The notes below the pieces were generated by a model that saw only the letters and a program-made list of their open reading frames with translations, searched no databases and was not told where the DNA came from. The translations under genes were made by a program, and so were the position numbers. This document shows, one piece after another, positions 55,401-64,000 of a DNA stretch of 64,000 nt (position 1 is its first letter; each line of letters starts with the position of its first letter). Origin of the DNA: Blastomussa wellsi (lineage: Eukaryota > Cnidaria > Anthozoa > Scleractinia > Plerogyridae); NCBI GenBank assembly GCA_947652115.1, contig OX393561.1:33035881-33099880 (forward strand), read 5' to 3'.

Positions 55401-58400
55401 ATACGACCTGAGGTTACTGCAAATAAAGAATAAGGCAAACTTTGTGATTAGAGTGTCGGTCTTTGGAGGTCAGATGTTCAAGTTCTTCAAAGTGATTTGT
55501 TCTAGGTATCCTCGAATTCAACTTCTCTTGGATTTTGAATGGATTTTTGATTGAACAACACAACAAGAGTCGCCGCTTCATTTTCTCTGGCATTCAATTT
55601 AGAAGCTAGGCAATTCTTATTTCTGAGAGAAAATTGGCTTGGCGCTGGGCCAGTCGAGAATGAACCTTCCACTCTTGTTATCCTCTTGTCACAAGTTGTC
55701 AACGCAAAACACTGCAAATTCGCCATTCAAGCCGCTGAGAAACGGCAGATCTTTTGTCATTTGGGATTAGAAATGTTTCGAGCCAGTCTGATTTTTACTT
55801 TTCTTTGTCTCATATTCATTGTCATAATTTGAAACAAACGGAAACAAAAATCAAACTGGTTTGAGAAAATTTAAACATAAATTCCAACCACAACATGACA
55901 AGTCATTACAATCATGATAAGACCCTTTCGATATTCCTGTATATTGCTATATAATTTGAACAACCCTTGTATAGGTACCCTATGTCAGATCATACAGATA
56001 GCTAACTGGGAGTACCTTCTGTTAGTTGGGATTCCTAACTACGTTCTGTTCGTTTGAATTTTCTTTTTCATATAAAATAGATAGATTCCACGTTGCGGTG
56101 CGTCTGTCCAGTAATAGATCACAGAAGACCACTTTTTTGTTCTTACCACATTTTGACATAATCAGTATTCTACTGCTCATAGGTGTACGAGCCGGGGGGG
56201 GGGGGAGGCAACTAAGATTTTTTGGGCAGCAAAAGAAATTTGGGAAAGGCAACTTGGGAGAACTTTCGGCAAATGGTTCAACCCCCCCCCCCCCCCTCCG
56301 TCCCCCCTGAACAGACGCACGGCAACATGGAACCTATTTGTTAATTATTTAAATAAATAATGATTGGGGTATAGATCATTTTTGTAGCATAGATTACTAC
56401 TTAGGATACTTACAGAACAAATGCAGCTGCCACAGCCCAGCCGCGCATGACATTCTTCAGCCACTGTCGAGTATGGCCTTGCTCTAACAATGCTGGTAAA
56501 ACCACTTGAAGTAGCAGCAACTCTAAAGATAACTCACTGACTGGCACTTCACTGAAGAAATTAACATGACACAAAAGTGTTTATTGAGAATGATGAGAAC
56601 TTACATTTGTCGTTGGTCTGGCAGTAAGTACAGAGAGTACAATCATTTATGCTACTGGGTTCTCCACAACCCTCCAAGTTGAGACCATTTTAGTCGCCAT
56701 GGCGACCAAAATTTTTGAGCTGGCGACTAAATTGTAACAGAAGTCGACAGCTGGCGACTAAAATTGAGAAGACGGATTGATCTCTTGAGTTAACTTTAGC
56801 GACTAAAATTTTTCACTGTCGACCAAACTTAAACAGTCAGTGGCCAAGTGGCCACTAAGGGAAAAAATAAACTTGAAACTTGATTTGAGAGCGGAAGCTT
56901 AAAATTTGTTCTTTAACTTCGGCATCTCTTTGGCGCCCTGTCCGTCCCTGTGACATGAATTCGGGAATAGACCTGCGCCCCTTCTGACTCGGATGTGGAA
57001 CAAATGATGCACAGTTTTTCGTAACTTGCTATAAATAACTTCGAATAGTAAAAACCAATATATGGAGGGGGGGGGGGGAGATGACCTGGATAAATGGACA
57101 CTGTAATGTAAGAAAATTTAAACAAGAGTGGAGTGGAGGGGAGGGGGGGGGGGGCAGCTCACCTGGATAACTGGACATTGTAAGGTAAGAACTTTGGCAG
57201 GAGCCATTTGATGAGTCTGACAGGAAGATACATCATGAGCAACACTGTGGTACCAAATACAACCTGAAGAACAAAAAAACAGAGGAAAGAATGTAGCAGC
57301 CTTCTGTAAAAGCAAGGTTAAATCAAAACACCCACGGAAACGTTTCCAAGATTTCTGTCAATTGTTGAAGGGTGTAATTGAGTCAGGCTGTGTTTTGCAA
57401 GGTAACTGGCGAAAAATAATTTTTCCCTGAACAAATTTGTCTATGATCAAATGTACATTTTCATAAAACGTTATAAAACAAAGGCTTTTTTCAAAAACTG
57501 TGACTCTAGAACTTCATTTTCAAGCCTTCTTCGTTTCTCAAGCAGACGAAACCGAAAATTAATTTTGTACAAGGTTTCAGAGAAAGCCAAACAATAGTCG
57601 AACCACATATTAACGGCTTGCTGAACATAACGTTATTGTAGTTAAATTTGTTTTTATGGTGCTTCAATCGATAGGTTAGCAAAGCCAAGCCATTTTTTAC
57701 AACTTAACTACATAAAAAACACTGGAAAGAGTTGTGGCTGCAGAATGAAATTTATTCATCACCAGTACAGCTTTGTTATCGCTCTTGCAAAACGCCGCCT
57801 GATGTATGATTGATAGAAATATTGAAAATGTTTCCACGGGTGTTTTGATTGCTGAAGTAGCGTATTTTTAGATCCGAGTTTACCGCGAACCTCTAACCGC
57901 AGTTTGCGGTTACCCGTTTGCGGTTCGACGTTCAAACATAATTCCATTTAGATTGGCGGTGGACTAGATTGGTCGCCATTTTGAATCAGCAGCCATGAAT
58001 GGCATCCAAAAGAATTCATCAGATTTTGCATTTGGCCCAAATTTGTGCTTCTGCTAATGGCTAAAGACCTGCTCCACAATATTTTTGTATCAGTACATGG
58101 GATAAAACAATAATTATATGCTAAAAGCTTTCAGGTAAATGGTATACGTGAAAACACACCTCTCCACGTGGAAAACACACGTCGAAAACCTCAAACGTGA
58201 CGTGAAAGACTGGTCATGTGACCTCCAGCGATTCGCGGTTCACGGTAAACTCGAATCTAAAACTGTCTATCTAGTGGCTCATCAGGCTGGAGGTTATCCT
58301 GGTGTACACAGCATGAAGTGGCTCGAGGTATCTCTACTCCTCCCTGGATGGGATGCTAGTCCATCACAAGGTTACCACCAATCTCATATTTGCACAAATA

Positions 58401-61400
58401 TTCATGTACACAAACTCACCAAGGATAGCAGGAACCTCCTTGCATGCCTGTACACTGGAAGCCGTATCATCTGAAATTTCAAATAAAATATTCTTATTTT
58501 AAAATAGAACAGAACTAAAAAATGTCATCTTACAAAAGCTAATGCCAAGACAAAAGAGAAAAGACTTGCTGTATGCATCCTTGTCCAGAAAAGCGAGATT
58601 AGTCAAGTTCATGTAAGGTCAAATGTCTGCTACCAGCCACCTGTTAATGGCATTTTGGACACTTCCACACACAAACACTTTGTTATTTTGTCATTTCCTG
58701 TAATAAGGCACCTCTGCTGAGTGGACACTCAAGTTGTGATTCAAGACACATGAAAATTAAATTTGTCACTTTACAATACATACGTAGACACCTCTACTAA
58801 GTAATGGCAAAGAAGAAGAAAAAAAAAAAAAAAAAAAAAAAAAAGTAATGGCAAAGTAGAAAGATAACTTTTTAAAACATAGGCACGCAATGCGTGCGAG
58901 AGTTTTTTTTTTCAGTTTTGATATGGACGTATTGGGTATTTTTTTTTTGGTCAGCAAAACTAGCCCGTCCAAAACGAACGCTCAATGACCAATTCAGTGT
59001 TGGGCCTTTTGCTGACGACGTGTGCATTTTAAGTAAATGAACGCAACGCAAAATACGTTTGACTAGCGAATTAATTCACGACGAAACTTCCTGTCGACCA
59101 TGAATAATACATCTGTATTATATTCTCCCAGAGGAGAAATAGGAAATAAGTCAAAGTAAGTCAAAAACTGCAGTAATCAGTTTAATCAATCACTTTACTG
59201 CGCATGTCATTCCATTTTTATAAAACAATTTGACAATCTCGTCCCAAGATCCCGCTTTTCTTTTGGTGACCATCAAGAAAAGCGGGCTCTGGGGACGAGA
59301 TTGACAATTTGACTGGTTTCTTGATGCAACCCCAAACCTGATAGGATTGATGTACGTCACTAATGCGTGGTTCAATTTTCCCTGCAACCATCCCCCGGGC
59401 ACACCCCCGGGCATTTGCCATATTTTAACTATTTTGCGGTGTATTCCCCACCCCCGGACACACAGAAAAAGGCAATTCCCCACCCCCGGGAGTCCTCGTC
59501 GACCACAAGTACGTCATCTTGTGTACAAATTCGAGATAAAAATACTGATTTCTGTAAAAATAGCAAAAGAAGTACATGAAGAAGTTTTTTCAATAACTAC
59601 ACTTTTCTGAAAGCGACCGCAAAGTCCCTGGTGTCTCGCGACTTGGCCACTTGTTATCGCGACATCGTTCTTAATATCGAAAGACAATAAACGGGTCAAA
59701 TAGAAAAAATATATCTTTCGAAAGCGTTTTAAAACGTAGCACAGTTAGTACATTGTTCTCTGGTTGTTACGAGATTTGTGCCGGAAATCCTGGTGAAAGA
59801 TTTTGCATATTTAATTACGAACGGTTCGTGAAATATTTACCAAAGCTGGTACGTTGCAAATGAAAGCTGTTTCTCCGGAATTACTGTACCCTGCGTTCTT
59901 GAGTGTGGCCTCCCTAACTTCAAATTCTTAAATGCCGTATGACATCTACTATGTCCTGAAGCAAAGTCTCTGATCATGTCTGATCCCTCAGCTCTACTGA
60001 TTTCAAAGAACTCATCTCCGAGAAATAGGAAGCTGCATACATCCGCAACTTCAAATTTAACCAAAATTCAAGCTATCGTTTCTTCAGTCAAAAACATTTT
60101 AAAATTCGACATGGCTCTTATTCACAACTAACCGCAATCAAAAAACAATCCCTCAACCCAAAGCCGCCAAAACAGACTGCTCCCAGCATGTAAAACTTCC
60201 CATCCTCGTAACTTCTTCCAAACAGTTTTCCGCTTAAAACCCACACACAACGTTGAGCTACATAAACACTGAGTGCTGGAAATAGAGACATCATGCCAAC
60301 ACCGCCCAATAAGGCCAAGTTTATATGAAAATAAAGATGGCCGTCCCTTGAATCCGAAACAAATATTGATACAAAATTAAACGATACATACAAGCGGCAA
60401 TTTCATTGGTTATCCGTCGATAGTAACCTAATTCTGATTGGTGTGAAATACATCGCTCGTCCACCCATCCATCCACCGAATAGCGACATACGTCGTTACG
60501 CCGACTAAGAGTTATTTTTTTGAAAATAAAAAATAACTCAAAAATTGAAAAATTACATTTGGGCTGTTATGAAATGAAAGAAATCAAGCCCACACATAAC
60601 CTAACAGTATGGCTCAAGAGGAATTACATCTAGGAAGTTTGGCTCTTTGTAAAATGTACTAAATTCTGAAAGTGAAAGCTTATAGTTGCTTGAACCGACT
60701 TAATCCCAGTTGCTTCAAGGGGCATTGCCACAGTGACTTTGGAGTGTTCAGGTCATTTCTGTGCTACATGTATAGTCATTGGTTAATACCTTTACTTGTT
60801 CAAAAAATGCTCCTGCAGAATTGCAAAGATATCAAATGGAAACTTAACAGGGAGAGCAAACCATAATAGTTGGTTTCCTATTTCTTCAGGAGATGGCTTG
60901 AGAATTTGAAAAAATTGACTATTTTTTTCTAATAGTTTTCAATCCATTTCCATCCTCACTATCCATAACAACTGATGTCAGAAAATGGTTTCAATGCAGT
61001 GATATCGTCTTAGGTAAAAAAACTAAATAAAGCTTTATTTTTTCAGGAGATCGCATGAGACCATTATTTTTGTTTTTCCTTTGAGTGAAGACGAGTTTTA
61101 GCTTTTTAAAGTGCTGCCTAAATTGTGTGACAATGGCCCTTCAATTAATTTTGGGTCAAAACCTCCTCACCTCCTGTACTGGATGAAAGTCAGGGTCATT
61201 CAGATTTCTCAAGAACCACAGGACACCAGGTCTGAGGACCTCTCTGAGCAGAAGTACGAACGAAGCAAAGTAGAACACATAAACCATACCAACAAGCCAG
61301 TGAAGGAACATGGCTGTACCTTGGAAAATTAAACAGAAATAATATTATATTAGGATAACATAACGCATCACACATAAGACGTTTTGCACCATGTAGCGTC

Positions 61401-63153
61401 AGCCATTGCACCACAAAGGGCTGCATCAACATGGCACTCTGTATGCATTGCATGCCTATAATATTACAGCTCCTGTGCTGTGTTTCCGATTGTCACCATT
61501 CTATCTCAGTAGGCATTTCTTTACATTTCTTACAGTTCACCTTGGAGTATAGTTGAAAGAAATTGTTCAAATAACAAGACATGCTTCATGAGAAGTAATA
61601 GTCATTATTTTTTTTAGTTCAGCCATTTAGAGTGTCCTTGTAAATAGACTGGTGATAAACGTCTTTGCATAATTTTCTTTGCATAATTTTATGCTGCATG
61701 AAATGTGTAACCAACCAGTAGGTAAAGTCTGCATTCAAGCCAAAGTGGCCCATCAGGCTGGCGCTTATCTCCGGTTTCTGTAGCATGAAGCGACTAGGAG
61801 TATTTCTACTCCCCCCTGGATGGGATGCTAGTCCATCTCAGGGTTACCCCCCAGCAGTAAATTCGCCGGTACCCATTTATACACCTGGGTGGAGAGAGGC
61901 AATGTGAGAATAAAGTGTCTTGCCCAAGAACACAACACAATGACCCCGGCCAGAGCTCGAACCTGGACCACTCGATCCAGAGGCGAGCGCACTAACCATT
62001 AGGCCAGTAACTGATATACGAATGATATGCAGTCTGCAAACAATCGCAATTCAGTTTTTCAGTCAAATTTGTTAGATAAAGAAAAACATTTTTACAAGTT
62101 ACAGTGTACCTGGTGCTGAATCAACACTTATAAGTCTGTCCTTCAGAGTTGCTCCAAACAGGGACTAAAAATATGAAATCGTAGACTTTAAGAATGGAGC
62201 TCAAACACTAAATAATATGAGTTTTATTACATGAATTAACAAAATTCAATACTGAGAAAATACTGGAACAGCAACAAAGCATTGAATTACTGATCGGCTG
62301 ATTGGCCCTCTCACCTGTCTTTGTTAAATGCAGATCATAGAATGTAACATGGGTTGCAAAATGTTTCAGCGGAGGTATACACAACTGGACATATAGGTGG
62401 CTGTTTAAAGTGAGGTTGTTTGTCGTGAGCTGATTGCTACGTGTATGACCAGAGTAACCAGTAGCATATCATAACTGGTCGAACTCTGGTGGCCAACGAG
62501 TTGTTTTGAAACCCCTGGAACACATAGCTCAATGGAATGACCTAGGTGTAACTGTAACGATGCTTGAGACAAACTAAGTATAGCTAACTTCTGTTCTTTG
62601 TACCATTAGTATCGAAGCCACTCACCAGCGAACATACATCTAACCACCATCCACACACCAATGGAAACAATCCAATTTCTACCAGCATTAACAGTGAAAC
62701 CTGAAAAGTCATGACGACATATCAGAGAAGGTATCATGGTGTTATTCACTGGGAAGTGTTTCAGAAATTTAATTTAAGGTTGCTTAATAAAAAAATTAAA
62801 CACTTTATAGGCAAATTGACTGTCTTAAATAAACATTTGGGGAAGATGTAAGAAAGCTCCCATTACCAGATCATGCTTGCCTGTATAGACAAACGGGTCA
62901 CCTCGCAGCTCTTACAAGGTTTCACCTGATTGGGTACCACCCTTCAGGTGAGGCAAAAGAACAAACAACACAATCAATGGACCCTACCCTAAAACAATAG
63001 GGCTGCAACACTATCCCTGCCACTGAAATTTAAAGGTTACAGGAGCTGCGAGGCTACCGAGACAACAGCATATATAAATTCTCTTATTCTAACACAATAT
63101 CAATTTTACTTACTTTGACAACTACATAACACAATCCCAATATTCTTTTAGGT
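49469..63153 (-). CDS. MARCHF6: E3 ubiquitin ligase MARCHF6 (TEB4/Doa10), C-terminal 16 exons
   Basis: A multi-span ER E3 ligase for ER-associated degradation, including sterol-pathway substrates in animals. Exons in coding order: 63153-63114, 62700-62626, 62164-62110, 61319-61171, 58470-58420, 57263-57163, 56551-56414, 55416-55365, 54547-54353, 53534-53465, 53244-53063, 52170-52036, 51948-51859, 51210-51078, 50232-50097, 49559-49469. All are GT-AG and in phase, giving 563 codons plus TGA. Diagnostic blocks: VEIGLFPLVCGWWLD; the TEB4/Doa10 core MFLHWLVGMVYVFYFASF; PGVLWFLRNLNDPDF; LELLLLQVVLPALLEQGHTR; LLFELVVVAPLRVPLDQTPL; and the C-terminal RQFRLLYERIRNDKYLVGQ with LVNYEHG, the conserved C-terminal element. 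Membrane spans occur throughout. The exon at 54547-54353 is a low-complexity Asn/Gly/Ala linker, variable in the family. The N-terminal RING-CH domain lies beyond 64,000. Confidence 0.96.
49812..49975. repeat. GAT/GCT/GGT trinucleotide microsatellite
   Basis: About 160 bp of GAT units with GCT, GGT and GAC variants, in the last intron of MARCHF6, ending about 120 bp from the penultimate exon. Confidence 0.9.
50430..50520 (-). mobile_element. Possible tRNA-like SINE remnant
   Basis: On the minus strand, TAGCGGTTTCATAGTTCAG and, about 40 bp later, GGTCGTGGATCCCATTCC resemble worn A and B boxes. Weak. Confidence 0.3.
51708..51795 (-). mobile_element. tRNA-derived SINE head or tRNA-like sequence
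   Basis: On the minus strand, GCGGGTATGTGGTAGTGTAG and, about 45 bp later, GGGTTCGATTC give good A and B boxes. Acceptor-stem pairing is not evident, so a functional tRNA is not claimed. It is intronic in MARCHF6. Confidence 0.45.
52340..52500 (+). repeat. Dispersed repeat shared with 11.1 kb
   Basis: The GAAGTAAAACCAAAACCAAT block and a nearby GCCCGCGCT match the 11.1-kb copy in opposite orientation. Intronic in MARCHF6. Confidence 0.5.
52523..53025. repeat. Diverged tandem duplication, ~210-bp unit
   Basis: GATTGGTTCATTGGATTG (52523) recurs as GATTGGTTCACTGGATTG (52733). TTAAAGTAATTACTTTGGTT-type sequence and GACAGATAGCGCGGTT / GACAGACAGCGTGGTT follow in both. The second copy carries an extra insertion and ends about 40 bp from the MARCHF6 exon at 53063-53244. 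Confidence 0.65.
54979..55247. mobile_element. Foldback MITE, TCTCGTCCC-end family (269 bp)
   Basis: TCTCGTCCCCAGAACCACTT pairs with AAGTGGCTCTGGGGATGAGA; CTTAGCCGGCTGGGCCTGT pairs with ACAGGCCCAGCCGGCTAAG; and CAAAGGGAGTCCAATCACAT pairs with ATGTGATTGGACTCCCTTTG. Almost the whole element is one hairpin. No ORF. It lies in a MARCHF6 intron. Confidence 0.8.
56192..56300. repeat. Paired poly-G and poly-C tracts
   Basis: About 12 G at 56193 and about 15 C at 56281, 75 bp apart, could pair with each other or form a G-quadruplex. They lie about 115 bp from the MARCHF6 exon at 56414-56551. Confidence 0.7.
57064..57156. repeat. Two poly-G tracts beside a MARCHF6 donor
   Basis: Runs of about 12 G (57067) and 12 G (57143), each followed a few bases later by ACCTGGATAA-CTGGACA-type sequence. 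The second run lies six bases past the donor of exon 57263-57163 on the plus strand, so the exon border region appears to have been duplicated to 57.07 kb. Confidence 0.6.
58270..58400 (-). mobile_element. SINE body fragment
   Basis: GGCTCATCAGGCTGGAGGTT, CAGCATGAAGTGGCT and CTGGATGGGATGCTAGTCCA match the 61.7-kb SINE body in the same orientation. It ends about 20 bp from the short MARCHF6 exon at 58420-58470. Confidence 0.65.
58817..58845. repeat. Poly-A tract
   Basis: About 26 A in a row, flanked on both sides by AGTAATGGCAAAG (58798 and 58844): a simple-sequence expansion or the poly-A tail of a tiny insertion. Confidence 0.7.
59237..59300. mobile_element. 64-bp complete foldback element with 7-bp target duplication
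   Basis: The ends TCTCGTCCC and GGGGACGAGA enclose a near-palindrome (GATCCCGCTTTTCTT with AAGAAAAGCGGGCTC). TTGACAA flanks both sides perfectly (59230-59236, 59301-59307). It is the smallest member of the TCTCGTCCC-end family and fixes its boundaries. It lies in a MARCHF6 intron. Confidence 0.85.
60118..60393 (-). other. Unrecognised 91-codon ORF in MARCHF6 intron
   Basis: An ATG-to-stop frame of 91 codons with two hydrophobic segments (NLALLGGVGMMSLFPALSVY and FYMLGAVCFGGFGLRDCFL), same strand as MARCHF6. No family is recognised. It may be chance or a dead gene copy; there is no promoter or splice evidence. Confidence 0.15.
61735..62012 (-). mobile_element. tRNA-derived SINE, fullest copy
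   Basis: Read on the minus strand it starts with a tRNA-like head: TGGCCTAATGGTTAGTGCGC (A box), then GGTCCAGGTTCGAGCTC (B box). A body follows with GGGCAAGACACTTTATTCTC, TAACCCTGAGATGGACTAGC and GGAGTAGAAATACTCCTAGT, ending in GATGGGCCACTTTGGCTT. Fragments of the same family are at 17.6, 32.7, 33.4-33.6 and 58.3 kb. It is non-coding, in a MARCHF6 intron. Confidence 0.8.
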
Positions 63154-64000
63154 CTGAAGAATAAAGAAAGTAGCAAGAATCATATATTAGTTCAATGTAG
63201 ACACAGTTCACAAATTATTCTCAATCTCATTAATAATTCATCAAGTTAAAACAAAAAAATCATAATCATGAAGGAGGTTTGGATACCTGGTCTCAGTCAG
63301 CACAGATTTCTCTGTTTACTACTTAGTTTTTGTTTGGATTGAGAACTTCAGATAAATTACATCACACACTCAAGACAGTGTTTCATTGAAAAAAAAAAAA
63401 ACCTCCAGACTTGTACTGCTGATGCATGCAGTACAGAATTTTATTTTAGCAAACAAAAGCTTTGTAAAAAGAAGCTGGAAAGAAACTTAACACACTTCAA
63501 GAAAAAGAAACATATTACCTTCTTAATCCACAAAGAGATGCTACACTCTATACACAGAGTCAAGGAAAACCTCTCCTACACTGCTATAAATTGATTTATG
63601 AAAAGGTTGCACTTACATATATACAGTAGAAAATCGCCTTCTATAGTTACCTTGTTAATACGGTCATTTCATTATTATGGTCAATTTTTTGGGTCCTGGC
63701 GAAATGCTCATATATTTTCCTATACGAAAACCCCATTAATGTGGCCACCCTGTTAATACTAATGCGGCCAACGGCCACATTCTGAAATCCCAACCTGGAT
63801 AATCCTTTGTAATTCTACCCCATATGGCATTAATACAGCCACTTGAACCAAATATCATTTAAATTCCAAGTTTGCAACCGCTGGAAAAGGAACGCTGCCT
63901 TAAAATTTAAGTACACTTCTGAAGTTTACTGTGCATTTACAAATCCTAATGAAAGTAAGTTTAAAAATAATAATATATAATAATATTAATTATTAATATG
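63154..64000. other. MARCHF6 intron, no exon recognised
   Basis: The next upstream exon must end in phase 2 to join 63153. None is convincing here. The sequence is A/T-rich; a block near 63.65-63.85 kb repeats TTAATACGGTCA / TTAATGTGGCCA / TTAATACTAATGCGGCCA-type words. Confidence 0.5.

Noticed and set aside
59837..60064. 75-codon minus-strand frame in a MARCHF6 intron
   Set aside because: No motif, no hydrophobic pattern, no splice agreement with MARCHF6; most likely chance.

Overview
This window is nuclear DNA from an animal, most likely an anthozoan cnidarian such as a stony coral or sea anemone. The evidence is intron-rich genes with GT-AG introns, a non-chordate (type III) classical cadherin, and a dense mix of DIRS/Ngaro, CR1/L2-like LINE, Gypsy and Penelope-like retroelements, tRNA-derived SINEs and foldback MITEs. 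The taxon is inferred from this combination; no search was run. There is no bacterial, organellar or CRISPR content.

Layout. (1) 1-12,885, plus strand: the last ten coding exons of a classical cadherin, covering cadherin repeats, the primitive classic cadherin domain, EGF and LamG modules, a membrane span and a long catenin-binding tail. Its likely 3' UTR and flank run to about 14.7 kb. (2) 16.2-37.1 kb, plus strand: a complete 13-exon PIGT gene (GPI transamidase subunit, 587 aa). Its 10.9-kb intron 2 holds a complete-looking DIRS/Ngaro-type tyrosine-recombinase retrotransposon (18.36-23.28 kb) and a decayed LINE with an SGNH-hydrolase ORF (about 23.84-28.35 kb). (3) 37.4 kb: a possible first exon of a small membrane protein. 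(4) 38.0-40.5 kb: a foldback element, then a pyrimidine-rich 20-bp satellite with a roughly 1-kb higher-order duplication. (5) 41.0-44.2 kb: a decayed Gypsy-type element interrupted by a 5'-truncated Penelope-like element carrying a GIY-YIG domain and a 9-bp target-site duplication. (6) 46.6-47.3 kb, plus strand: a single-exon ankyrin-repeat protein. (7) 49.47-63.15 kb, minus strand: the last 16 exons (563 codons) of MARCHF6/TEB4/Doa10, the ER-membrane E3 ubiquitin ligase; its N-terminal RING half lies beyond the window.

The host genes are not an operon. Cadherin-catenin adhesion, ER GPI-anchor attachment and ER-associated degradation are independent functions that share a neighbourhood. Exon coordinates come from reading splice sites by eye and requiring phase continuity: every joined exon of the cadherin, PIGT and MARCHF6 keeps an open frame and a GT-AG boundary.
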